A DNA stretch of 64,000 nt from Spirosoma fluviale (GTDB lineage Bacteria > Bacteroidota > Bacteroidia > Cytophagales > Spirosomataceae), in NCBI RefSeq assembly GCF_900230225.1, contig NZ_OCNH01000010.1:62001-126000 (forward strand), given 5' to 3'. The translations under genes and the position numbers were made by a program. The first letter of the stretch is position 1. Each line of letters begins with the position of its first letter. Below are positions 41,595 to 49,786 of this stretch, in pieces. The notes under the pieces are model-generated. The model was not told the DNA's origin. It was given only the letters and a program-made list of their open reading frames with translations, and made no database searches.

Positions 41595-41631
41595 AAAAGC
41601 GTGTTGCCGGATGGTTCGGCAACACGCTTTT
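41595..41631. terminator. bidirectional terminator hairpin
   Basis: AAAAGCGTGTTGCCG pairs with CGGCAACACGCTTTT (15 bp, 7-base loop), flanked by T-runs on both strands, between the convergent T9SS and DinB genes. Canonical. Confidence 0.88.
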
Positions 41632-41652
41632 TTATGATGCGTCAGTGCAAAT

Positions 41653-42150
41653 TTAGAAACCAGAATCATCGGCGCTGGGGCCGTAACTGCCGGGAATGGG
41701 TATATCGAGCAATCGAAGAAATACGCCTAACTGCGCCCGGTGGTGGACAATCTGCGAAAAAGACATGCGAATCATTTCGCCCCTAGTCGTTTTACTTAAA
41801 ATTGTATCGCCGTGTCGCAGCGTCCACATCGGTTCCAGTTGCTCATCCGTAGCCTGACTAAGGGCTGTTTCACCTTCTGCCAGCGACCGCTCAAAGAGGT
41901 CCATCAGTTCAGTTGTGTTGTTGATGGTAACGGGCGAATACGGGTTAGTGGCAAAATCCAAACCATCCGTTGCCAGAGCCAACGAAACCCAGGTGGGCAA
42001 CTCCGCAATATGAGTCGTCAACTGGCGAATGGTCATACTTTTGGGATGCGGCTGCCAGTCGTATTTGTCATTCGGAACTCGTTCGAGCATTTTTCGCGTC
42101 GTCTGCGCTTCCTGCTTCATTTCCTTTACCAGCATTTGAATTAGTGACAT
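41653..42150 (-). CDS. DinB-family protein
   Basis: A 165-residue four-helix-bundle protein. The expected histidines are present: LTTHIAELPTW (near residue 45) and MSFSQIVHHRAQLGVFLRLL (near 130), which in the DinB/YfiT fold bind a divalent metal. DinB-type proteins include bacillithiol and mycothiol S-transferases and other thiol-dependent enzymes; the specific reaction cannot be assigned. It has an exact -7 box (TACCTTTG) 26 bases upstream of the start and a palindrome just upstream of that. Convergent with the T9SS gene across a strong terminator. Cytoplasmic. Confidence 0.85.
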   Translation of the reverse strand: MSLIQMLVKEMKQEAQTTRKMLERVPNDKYDWQPHPKSMTIRQLTTHIAELPTWVSLALATDGLDFATNPYSPVTINNTTELMDLFERSLAEGETALSQATDEQLEPMWTLRHGDTILSKTTRGEMIRMSFSQIVHHRAQLGVFLRLLDIPIPGSYGPSADDSGF

Positions 42151-42175
42151 TGGGCTATTGATTTGGTTGATGGAT

Positions 42176-42183
42176 CAAAGGTA
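42176..42183 (-). promoter_or_regulatory. -7 promoter box of the DinB gene
   Basis: The minus strand reads TACCTTTG, an exact TAnnTTTG box 26 bases before the start at 42150. A 7-bp inverted repeat (42193-42212) lies just upstream, in the expected -33 region. Confidence 0.6.
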
Positions 42184-42192
42184 TCGGCAACC

Positions 42193-42212
42193 ACTGACAG
42201 CCCTATGTCAGT
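42193..42212. promoter_or_regulatory. 7-bp inverted repeat, candidate operator of the DinB gene
   Basis: ACTGACA, six bases, TGTCAGT, centred about 23 bases upstream of the -7 box. Size and position suit a dimeric regulator. The rest of the gap to 42423 contains no gene and only the promoter of the next operon. Confidence 0.45.
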
Positions 42213-42423
42213 AGTGTTTGGTAAAAATTTACAAACTCACCGGTTAGTTGCAACCAGCCGAATCCAGACGGTATTTGTCCATCGTACGTAAGTCGGGATT
42301 ACCTCAATTATTAAACCTTACGGCTTTGGAATAGTCTGAGAATAAAACAATCGCTTAACAAGACAAGTTGATTGGGTGCTATGTAACGTAGTAAGTATAT
42401 ATCACGCACTAAAAAATGACGCT

Positions 42424-43116
42424 ATGAGAACGATTCAAAATATGGCCATTGCACTGATCCTAACGGGTATCCTTGGCCAATCGGTAGAAATAAAAGCGCA
42501 GGGCCTGGCCCCACAAACCAAAGGTGCCGCTATCGGTGCCGGGGTGGGGGCAGCTGCGGGTGCTATTATAAACAAACGGAACCGGGCCGTTGGCGGTGTC
42601 ATTGGCGGACTTGCCGGTGGGGCCGGTGGGTATGTTATTGGCAAGAACGGCAAAAAACGGTGGAGCCCGCAGGCAAAAGGTACGGCGATCGGTGCCGGAG
42701 TAGGTGGCGCGGCCGGTGCTATCATCAACAAACGAAACCGTGTTGTGGGTGGTGTTGTTGGTGGCGTAGCGGGTGGAGCCGCCGGGTATGCCATCGGTAA
42801 AATCAAAGACAACAAGAATAAAGAAGCGGCTCGTGTTGCTGCCGCTAACCGGGCCGCTGCCGAAGAGCGTGCAGCTGCCGAACAACGGGCGGCTGAACGG
42901 GCAGCCGGACATACCGGAGTTGCCAACACTAAACCCATGGTGGCTTCTGCCTCGACCAAAGGTACCGCTACGAAAGCCGTTCAGCCGGTAGCCATGCTGG
43001 CCGCTCACCCAACTACGCCAGCGTATATGATGAATGCCGGTTTCCTCGAAAACGAAACCTACGGCGATCCTTCCGCTCCCTACGGTACCTCGGAGTACAG
43101 ACGTAAGAGCTGGTAA
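42424..43116 (+). CDS. exported glycine-zipper protein with duplicated zipper
   Basis: From ATG 42424 (the frame is open 16 codons earlier) this is a 230-residue protein with a signal peptide (MRTIQNMAIALILTGILGQS). Two near-identical glycine-zipper units follow: GAAIGAGVGAAAGAI...VGGVIGGLAGGAGGYVIGK and GTAIGAGVGGAAGAI...VGGVVGGVAGGAAGYAIGK, each about 50 residues. Glycine zippers form close-packed helices in membranes; YMGG-like members are outer-membrane or periplasmic. The C-terminal third is Ala/Arg-rich (AAEERAAAEQRAAERAA) then Thr/Pro-rich. Function unknown. The unit is duplicated inside one gene, presumably by a recent internal duplication. Confidence 0.78.
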   Translation: MRTIQNMAIALILTGILGQSVEIKAQGLAPQTKGAAIGAGVGAAAGAIINKRNRAVGGVIGGLAGGAGGYVIGKNGKKRWSPQAKGTAIGAGVGGAAGAIINKRNRVVGGVVGGVAGGAAGYAIGKIKDNKNKEAARVAAANRAAAEERAAAEQRAAERAAGHTGVANTKPMVASASTKGTATKAVQPVAMLAAHPTTPAYMMNAGFLENETYGDPSAPYGTSEYRRKSW

Positions 43117-43138
43117 TCAATTTCCATAAGACTTGTAT

Positions 43139-43178
43139 TCATTCCAGTGAGACAGTATCAAACGTCTCACTGGAATGA
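43139..43178. terminator. terminator hairpin after the glycine-zipper gene
   Basis: A 15-bp stem centred on ATTCCAGTGAGAC / GTCTCACTGGAAT with a 10-base loop, 22 bases after the stop. No T-run follows, so it may act as an RNA stabiliser rather than an efficient terminator. Confidence 0.55.
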
Positions 43179-43216
43179 CAGTACCCTATTTTCTCACCAT
43201 GTTAAATCATACACTT

Positions 43217-43672
43217 ATGAAATCTTTTTTTGGTATACTAATCGCTTCCGTGCTGTTGACGGCTTGTTCACAGTCGGGCGATGCCGTTAATGTGCAGGAC
43301 CTCAACCGGCAGTTTATTGATGCCTGGAATAACAAGAATGCGGATAAAATAACGTCGCTCATGGCCGATGACGTGGACTTCCTTCAGGGAAATGTGCATT
43401 ACAAAGGCAAATCGGAGGTGAGCCAGAAATGGGTTCAGGCAACTTTACCCACGCTGGCAAATCTGAAAACGAACGTAATCAGTTCAGCTTCCGATACCCG
43501 CACCGCTTATGAGGCAGGTACCTTCGCCGTCGACGTGTTGACCAACCTGCCTGACCAGCCCCGTGCCTTTGGCGAAGGTAACTTCATGCTACTCTGGAAA
43601 AAAGGAGATGATGGTACCTGGAAACTCAGCTACGCGCAACTGGAAGATTTGCCCGTTCAGGCTAAAAATTAG
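43217..43672 (+). CDS. SnoaL/NTF2-like lipoprotein
   Basis: Starting at ATG 43217 (14 codons into the open frame) gives a 151-residue protein with a lipoprotein signal: FGILIASVLLTACSQS, lipobox LLTAC. The mature domain begins NRQFIDAWNNKNADKITSLMADDVDFLQG and ends with EGNFMLLWKKGDDGTWKLSY, the standard ends of the NTF2/SnoaL (DUF4440-like) cone fold. These bind or turn over small ligands, and the exported lipoprotein form is of unknown function. It is presumably anchored in the outer or inner membrane facing the periplasm. A terminator hairpin at 43678-43707 follows the stop. Confidence 0.8.
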   Translation: MKSFFGILIASVLLTACSQSGDAVNVQDLNRQFIDAWNNKNADKITSLMADDVDFLQGNVHYKGKSEVSQKWVQATLPTLANLKTNVISSASDTRTAYEAGTFAVDVLTNLPDQPRAFGEGNFMLLWKKGDDGTWKLSYAQLEDLPVQAKN

Positions 43673-43677
43673 AAAAA

Positions 43678-43707
43678 AGCTGGCGCGGGTATTTACCTGC
43701 GCCAGCT
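43678..43707. terminator. terminator hairpin after the lipoprotein gene
   Basis: A 14-bp stem with one G.U-type pair (AGCTGGCGCGGGTA / TACCTGCGCCAGCT) and a 2-base loop, six bases after the stop codon and preceded by an A-run, so it may also work in the other direction. Confidence 0.65.
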
Positions 43708-43762
43708 ATAAGACCCAAGTGCGTAGGTATGAGAACTTTGCGCCTTTTGTGATTTCATTAGA

Positions 43763-44671
43763 ATGAGAGTTTTCAACATGATTATTCTTCGCTTGCTCTG
43801 GCAGATTCCGGCAGGGCTTTTTTTTGTACTAATCTTAGTACTGTTTCTCAATGAATATGCCACTGCCCGGCCCAGTCGGCGCGTAAAAGACATAGCGTAC
43901 GCAGCAACGAATACTCCCGGCGTAGATGCGGAACGGCATCTGCTGGATGTGTACGCACCCCGAAAAGCTCCGGCAACGGCTCGAATGCCGGTAGTCGTTT
44001 TCATTCATGGCGGGAGTTGGAACAGCGGCAGTAAAAACCTGTACTCGTTCATCGGCCGTCGGCTGGCAAAACAGGGTATTGTGGCAGTGATTATCAACTA
44101 CCAGCTTTCGCCTGCCGTCCGGGTACCTGCCATGGCCGACGACTGTGCGGAGGCTGTTCGCTGGACTACGCAGCACATTGCCGACTATGGCGGAGATCCG
44201 AACCGTATTTTCGTGATGGGCCACTCGGCGGGTGCCGGGCTGGCTGCTCTTCTGGCTACCGACAGTCGGTTATTTGCTAAACTGGGTATGGCCAAAAACC
44301 CTGTGAAAGGGGCCATTCTCGACGACCCCGCCGGGTTGGATATGTTCGATTACCTCACTAAACTGGAGTATCCGAATGATCAGCAATACCTGATTCCGTA
44401 CGGAAAAGACCCGGCTGTGTGGCGGGCGGTGTCGCCTATGTATTTTGTTAGTGACACCACAAAACCTATGCTGATGTATAGTGGCGGTCGCACCTATCCA
44501 AGCATTACGAGCAGCTCTCAGCGCTTTCATGAACGGCTTAAGGCGCACAACGTGAACCATGACTATAAGGTGCTGCCGGGAAAGAAACACGTTGCCATGG
44601 TAACGCAGTTATTCTGGCAGCATAACCTCGTCTATCGGGAGCTGCTGGCGTTTGTAGGCGCTGGTAAGTGA
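43763..44671 (+). CDS. membrane-anchored alpha/beta hydrolase
   Basis: A 302-residue protein with an N-terminal membrane helix (residues about 5-28, LWQIPAGLFFVLILVLFL), so it is anchored and presumably faces the periplasm. Esterase marks: FIHGGSWNSG (oxyanion HGG), GHSAGAGLAALLA (nucleophile serine), DDPAGLDMFD (possible acidic residue) and a late GKKHVAMV (histidine). This is the carboxylesterase/hormone-sensitive-lipase-like style acting on short acyl esters. The start could also be the second Met at 43778. A box GAACTTTG (43733-43740, one mismatch to TAnnTTTG) precedes it. The gene is followed by a converging cupin gene. Confidence 0.8.
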   Translation: MRVFNMIILRLLWQIPAGLFFVLILVLFLNEYATARPSRRVKDIAYAATNTPGVDAERHLLDVYAPRKAPATARMPVVVFIHGGSWNSGSKNLYSFIGRRLAKQGIVAVIINYQLSPAVRVPAMADDCAEAVRWTTQHIADYGGDPNRIFVMGHSAGAGLAALLATDSRLFAKLGMAKNPVKGAILDDPAGLDMFDYLTKLEYPNDQQYLIPYGKDPAVWRAVSPMYFVSDTTKPMLMYSGGRTYPSITSSSQRFHERLKAHNVNHDYKVLPGKKHVAMVTQLFWQHNLVYRELLAFVGAGK

Positions 44672-44717
44672 AATGAGGTGTTGGTGTCTCAAAACCGACA
44701 CCACAACACCAACGACA

Positions 44718-45485
44718 TTACTCAAACTGAAAAGCAAAATAAGTACAGGGTTTGTTTCCCGTATTCTGGATTGCGTGGGGCACGTTGGACTCCAGGAAAA
44801 TAAGATCGCCGGTGGTGGCCGGATGAAGCTTTCCGTCAATGCTTTCCTGCGCCGAATTATCGACCATCAGCAGGATTTCGGCTGCCCGATGGGTGTGGGG
44901 TGGGTGGCTCCACAAGCCCTGGTTCAGCGTCGTGACGTGCATCTCGAATCGTTTCGACATGGCCGTTGCCCGGTCGAACATGCGCCGGATACCGCCTTTG
45001 TCGTGGGGCTGAAAGGCAACGTCCTTCCAGTCGATCCAGAACGAGCCCCCCGCTTTTTTGCCACGCTCCGCATCTGCCGGTTCTTTGGCCGTATAGCGCA
45101 TAACGTAATACGTAGCGGGCGAGTTGCTCCGGTTGTCGAAACCATGCTCGTCGCCGGGCATCATCAGCGCTACACTTCCAGCGCCAAGGGTCTTCGTTTT
45201 ACCGGCAATGGTAACGGTTAGTTCTCCTTCTTTGATGATAATCAATTCTTCGTCGTCGTGTTTGTGCGCCGGGTGCGGAGCCTGACGGGGTGGGAGGGTA
45301 GTCGCGTGAATTTCGATGTGGTTAAAATCCGTTGAGGTGCCGTCCAGAATAGCCCGTTGTTCGGATGCCGTTTTCCGGGTTACGGGTGCCTGAGCCCACA
45401 CGTAGGTTTTAGAAACGATGGGCTGCACAGGGTCCGGTTTGATGGATAAACCTAAGGCGAGAAGCAGGAGCGTAAGTAGTTTCAT
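44718..45485 (-). CDS. exported bicupin protein
   Basis: A 255-residue protein with a signal peptide (LLTLLLLALGLSI). Two cupin domains are visible in tandem: the first with HPAHKHDDEELIIIKEGELTV and PGDEHGFDN (about 75-135), the second with SHPPHTHRAAEILLMVDNSAQ and LESNVPHAIQNTG (about 190-250). Each carries His and Glu of the cupin metal site. Bicupins include dioxygenases, oxalate decarboxylases and sugar-binding proteins; the periplasmic location here and lack of other marks leave the reaction open. It converges with the hydrolase gene and is divergent from the SDR gene. Confidence 0.78.
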   Translation of the reverse strand: MKLLTLLLLALGLSIKPDPVQPIVSKTYVWAQAPVTRKTASEQRAILDGTSTDFNHIEIHATTLPPRQAPHPAHKHDDEELIIIKEGELTVTIAGKTKTLGAGSVALMMPGDEHGFDNRSNSPATYYVMRYTAKEPADAERGKKAGGSFWIDWKDVAFQPHDKGGIRRMFDRATAMSKRFEMHVTTLNQGLWSHPPHTHRAAEILLMVDNSAQESIDGKLHPATTGDLIFLESNVPHAIQNTGNKPCTYFAFQFE

Positions 45486-45613
45486 GAGGTAGACAGGGTT
45501 CTGTTTGATAAAGTAGACAACGACTGTGGATTACTCTTGACCTCCGTCAGCACGTTGCCGGATAACCTTCCGGCTGTAGGGTAGTTATGGTAGTTCAACG
45601 AGATGAACAAATC

Positions 45614-46666
45614 ATGAATGTATCCCTTCCAACGAAAGCCCTGCTCTGGGGAATTGCCGGTATCAGTGCCTGGGCGGCCGTTAAAGCGGCACTGGCCCAA
45701 AAACGTAAGATTGATTTTCGCGACAAAACCGTATTAATTACCGGTGGCTCGCGGGGGCTTGGCCTTGAACTGGCCCGGTTGCTGGCGAAGGAGGGGGCTA
45801 ATCTGGCGCTTTGTGCCCGCGACGCCGACGAACTCGACCGCGCTGAAGCTGAATTGGAAGCCCTTGGCGCATCGGTATACACGGAGGTTTGCGATGTGAC
45901 AAACAAGGTCCATATCGATCAGTTTGCGGAAAATGTTCGGCAGGCACTTGGCCCGGTTGACGTGCTCATCAATAATGCTGGTACCATTATCGTAACTCCT
46001 TATGAACACGCTACGGAAGATGATTTCCGGCAGGCTATGGATACTCACTTCTGGGCGTCGTTCTACATGATCAATGCGGTATTACCCCAGATGCTGGCGC
46101 GTGACACCCGTGAAACGATTCACCGGCGGGGTAGCATTATCAATATTACGTCCATTGGCGGCAAATTGGCCGTACCTCATTTACTGCCCTACGCAACCAG
46201 TAAGTTTGCAATGGTGGGGTACTCGGAAGGCTTACGGGCCGAGTTGCTCACGAAAGGAATTTATGTAACAACTATCGTTCCCGGCCTCATGCGTACCGGT
46301 AGTCCCCGAAACGCTATTTTTAAGGGACAGAACGAAAAAGAATACGCTGCTTTCAAGATCAGTGATTCAATCCCTTTCTTTACCATCGACTCTACCGATG
46401 CAGCCCGCGACGTTATTGATGCCTGTCGTTATGGCGAAGCGGAACGAACAATAACCTTATCGGCCAAAGTAGGGGCCGCACTTCAGGGAGTAGCCCCTAA
46501 TCTGATGGCTGAAGCGATGGGCATCGTGAACGACTGGCTACCGGCTCCGGGTGGTATTAGTGAAAAGCGTGCTTTTGGCAAGGATAGCGAAAGCAAGCTG
46601 TCAGAATCAGTATTGACAACGCTTACTGATCAGGCCGCCGAACGGAATAATGAATTTAATCAATGA
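45614..46666 (+). CDS. SDR-family oxidoreductase with N-terminal membrane segment
   Basis: Start at ATG 45614 (nine codons into the open frame); 350 residues. The first 25 residues (NVSLPTKALLWGIAGISAWAAVKAAL) look like a membrane helix, followed by the SDR core: TGGSRGLGLELARLL, LINNAGTI, INITSIGGK and YATSKFAM (Tyr and Lys of the catalytic pair). A C-terminal extension of about 80 residues (AALQGVAPNLMAEAMGIVNDWL) follows, longer than a classical 250-residue SDR. Such membrane-linked SDRs in Bacteroidota and proteobacteria often have unknown lipid or steroid-like substrates. Divergent from the cupin gene. Confidence 0.84.
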   Translation: MNVSLPTKALLWGIAGISAWAAVKAALAQKRKIDFRDKTVLITGGSRGLGLELARLLAKEGANLALCARDADELDRAEAELEALGASVYTEVCDVTNKVHIDQFAENVRQALGPVDVLINNAGTIIVTPYEHATEDDFRQAMDTHFWASFYMINAVLPQMLARDTRETIHRRGSIINITSIGGKLAVPHLLPYATSKFAMVGYSEGLRAELLTKGIYVTTIVPGLMRTGSPRNAIFKGQNEKEYAAFKISDSIPFFTIDSTDAARDVIDACRYGEAERTITLSAKVGAALQGVAPNLMAEAMGIVNDWLPAPGGISEKRAFGKDSESKLSESVLTTLTDQAAERNNEFNQ

Positions 46667-46790
46667 TTAATCCGGTTGGCCTAAACAACATGGCATTGCA
46701 CGTGTTTAGTATTTGTAAACTTGTTAGGTAACGGCCTGACAGCGTTTGCGCAACTAATCACTCACTTAAGGACGAATGTCCACGAACGTT

Positions 46791-47075
46791 ATGAAAAAAG
46801 TACTCGTTGCTTTTGCCGCCCTTGTGTTAACCCTGACGGCCGCTCAGGCACAGGATAGTAAAATGAAGAAAAAAGCAGATGTTGTGGAAGCCAAAGCGGA
46901 AGTAGCAGGCGACAAAGCAGCTCTGGAAATGAATAAGGCTGAGCGTAAAGCCGCCAAGATGACCGGCGATAAAGAAGCCCTCAAAGCTGCCCGGAAGGAT
47001 CGGGTAAAAAAGGAAGGCGAACTGATTAAAGACCGCGCTAAGAAAGATGTAAAAGTTGTGAAAGAGAAAATCTAG
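46791..47075 (+). CDS. small exported Lys/Ala/Glu-rich protein
   Basis: From ATG 46791 (five codons into the frame) this is a 94-residue protein: signal peptide MKKVLVAFAALVLTLTAAQAQ then a highly charged helical body (AEVAGDKAALEMNKAERKAA, KDRVKKEGELIKDRAKKDVK). No family recognised; the mature part is basic and would be helical and possibly membrane- or nucleic-acid-associated in the periplasm. Similar short charged exported proteins are common in Bacteroidota and often uncharacterised. It is followed by two hairpins (47093-47203) before the converging DUF6582-like gene. Confidence 0.65.
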   Translation: MKKVLVAFAALVLTLTAAQAQDSKMKKKADVVEAKAEVAGDKAALEMNKAERKAAKMTGDKEALKAARKDRVKKEGELIKDRAKKDVKVVKEKI

Positions 47076-47092
47076 TTTCTCTCTTACCGCCA

Positions 47093-47134
47093 CCAACAAA
47101 AGGCCCGACTCGCAAAAGCCGGGCCTTTTGTTGG
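47093..47134. terminator. 15-bp terminator hairpin
   Basis: CCAACAAAAGGCCCG pairs with CGGGCCTTTTGTTGG (15 bp, 12-base loop), 18 bases after the stop of the small exported protein. It is one of two tandem hairpins between converging genes. Confidence 0.75.
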
Positions 47135-47139
47135 TTAAT

Positions 47140-47203
47140 GGTTATGAGTTATTGGTCAATAGTTATTAAGCACTCCATAACTATTAACCAATAACTCATA
47201 ACC
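47140..47203. repeat. 27-bp AT-rich inverted repeat
   Basis: Arms 47140-47166 and 47177-47203 pair over 27 positions with one G.U-type pair, around a 10-base loop. AT-rich stems made of GGTTATGAGTTATTGG-like units recur between Bacteroidota genes. It lies downstream of the converging DUF6582-like gene, so it may be its transcript end. Confidence 0.7.
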
Positions 47204-47239
47204 AACTCAGGTTGCAACCTATGACGAAAGCAAGCACGT

Positions 47240-47497
47240 TTACGACTCGTCAATCGTCACCTCGAACTTTTTTGCGGCTTTCCTGATCCGTTCTTTTATG
47301 GTGGCTACTTCGTCGGCTTCGTACTTGGCGGCATTGTCTTTGTGGTTTATATAACTCCAGGCCGCTCGAACGTGTTCGGGCGTATCTATCGGGTATTTGT
47401 TATTTGTTCGGTCGGCAAAGTCAATATCACCGTATTTACGCTCGCCCTCGCTGGGGTTAACATCATCCCGTCGGTCAATTTTCGAATCGCTTGCCAT
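47240..47497 (-). CDS. DUF6582-like small protein
   Basis: An 85-residue hydrophilic protein: KYGDIDFADRTNNKYPIDTP, EHVRAAWSYINHKDNAAKY, then IKERIRKAAKKFEVTIDES. I recognise the middle part (KYPIDT...HVRAAWSYINHKDNAAKY...IKxRI..AAK) from a small domain seen in prophage and mobile regions and annotated DUF6582; recall is from memory only. The domain is usually found in or near phage head genes, but here it stands alone with no phage neighbours. Cytoplasmic, function unknown. Divergent from the NADH:flavin oxidoreductase gene. Confidence 0.6.
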   Translation of the reverse strand: MASDSKIDRRDDVNPSEGERKYGDIDFADRTNNKYPIDTPEHVRAAWSYINHKDNAAKYEADEVATIKERIRKAAKKFEVTIDES

Positions 47498-47528
47498 AGC
47501 TATTGAGGTTTTTGTTGGATTAGATTAA

Positions 47529-48647
<1,119 letters not shown>

Positions 48648-48743
48648 ATACGTGGGGTGGTAAAACATTTTAGGGCTGGAAACAGTAATCTTGCCAGCAG
48701 AAGTTAAACTATACATTCACCAGTTAATTAACTAGAAGAAATT

Positions 48744-49598
48744 ATGCGTTGGTTAGGAGGACGTGAAAGCGATAACGTCGACGATCGCCGGGGAAGCGGT
48801 GGTGGTGGATTACTCGTTGGGGGGGGCATTGGCTCCGTTGTCATTGCCGTCATTGTCATGTTGCTGGGTGGCGACCCATCAGAAATTCTGAATCAACGCT
48901 CCTCAGAGCCTGCCGCATCGTCGGCACCCGCGGGCCCCCAGGCCGACGATGCGGCCGCTTCGTTTACCCGGAAAACACTGGCCAGTACAGAAGATGTCTG
49001 GACGAAGATTTTTGCCGACCAGGGGGAGCGGTACCCGGCCCCAACGCTGGTTATGTTCCGGGAAGTTACCCAGTCGGGATGTGGAACAGCATCGCAGGCA
49101 TCGGGTCCCTTCTATTGCCCCGCCGACCAGAAGTTATACATCGACCTGTCTTTCTACGACGAACTCAGAGATCGCTTCAATGCGCCGGGTGAGTTTGCTA
49201 TGGCGTACGTTATTGCGCACGAGGTGGGTCACCACATCCAGAAGCAGATGGGTGTTATGGATAAAGTAGATGCCCTGCGGAGCCAGTTAAGCGAAAAGGA
49301 ATACAATAAAGTATTGGTCCGGCTTGAGCTACAGGCCGATTTCTTCGCCGGTGTCTGGGCCAATCACGCGCAGGGGCAAAGCATTTCTATCGATAAGAAC
49401 GACGTAGAAAGTGCGCTTACAGCCGCCAACGCCATTGGTGATGACCGTATCCAGCAGCAAACCCGTGGCCGGGTCGTGCCCGATGCCTTCACGCATGGTA
49501 CCTCGGCACAGCGGGTGTACTGGTTTTCAAAAGGGCTGAAAACCGGCGATCTTAAGCAGGGGGACACATTCAATAGCCAGGAAGATTCGAACCTGTAG
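48744..49598 (+). CDS. neutral zinc metallopeptidase (YpfJ family)
   Basis: A 284-residue membrane-anchored zincin. After the N-terminal MRWLGGRESDNVDDRRG tag typical of the YpfJ family there is one membrane helix (LLVGGGIGSVVIAVIVMLLGG), then the catalytic domain with VIAHEVGHHIQKQMG (HExxH zinc motif) and LELQADFFAGVWANHA, which holds the third zinc ligand. These proteins are predicted periplasmic-side metallopeptidases of unknown substrate. The tail ends in a polar sequence. A terminator hairpin at 49626-49649 follows. Confidence 0.88.
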   Translation: MRWLGGRESDNVDDRRGSGGGGLLVGGGIGSVVIAVIVMLLGGDPSEILNQRSSEPAASSAPAGPQADDAAASFTRKTLASTEDVWTKIFADQGERYPAPTLVMFREVTQSGCGTASQASGPFYCPADQKLYIDLSFYDELRDRFNAPGEFAMAYVIAHEVGHHIQKQMGVMDKVDALRSQLSEKEYNKVLVRLELQADFFAGVWANHAQGQSISIDKNDVESALTAANAIGDDRIQQQTRGRVVPDAFTHGTSAQRVYWFSKGLKTGDLKQGDTFNSQEDSNL

Positions 49599-49625
49599 GC
49601 ACAGTAAGTTTTTTATTTTTGGGAT

Positions 49626-49649
49626 AGCCGGATTTGTAAGAGTCCGGCT
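49626..49649. terminator. terminator hairpin after the YpfJ-type gene
   Basis: A 7-bp stem (AGCCGGA / TCCGGCT) with a 10-base loop and a TTT tail, 27 bases after the stop codon. The preceding TTTTTTATTTTT run is unusual and may add a pause. Confidence 0.6.
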
Positions 49650-49786
49650 TTTAATAGCGAAATGTACATTGAACTAAAGTCCTATCTGCTTACTGCCCAT
49701 CAGTTCAGGTATAGTATCATTCCTGGCGCGGTGAGCGTTAGCGGAGAATATGCCAAGTTGTTCATACACCGATTTAGTCAATTAGT

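Noticed and set aside
42435-43008. Long minus-strand frames opposite the glycine-zipper gene
   Set aside because: They are the reverse of Ala/Gly-rich codons and give low-complexity Pro/Ala- or Gly/Ser/Thr-rich peptides; the + frame has a signal peptide and repeated zipper motifs.
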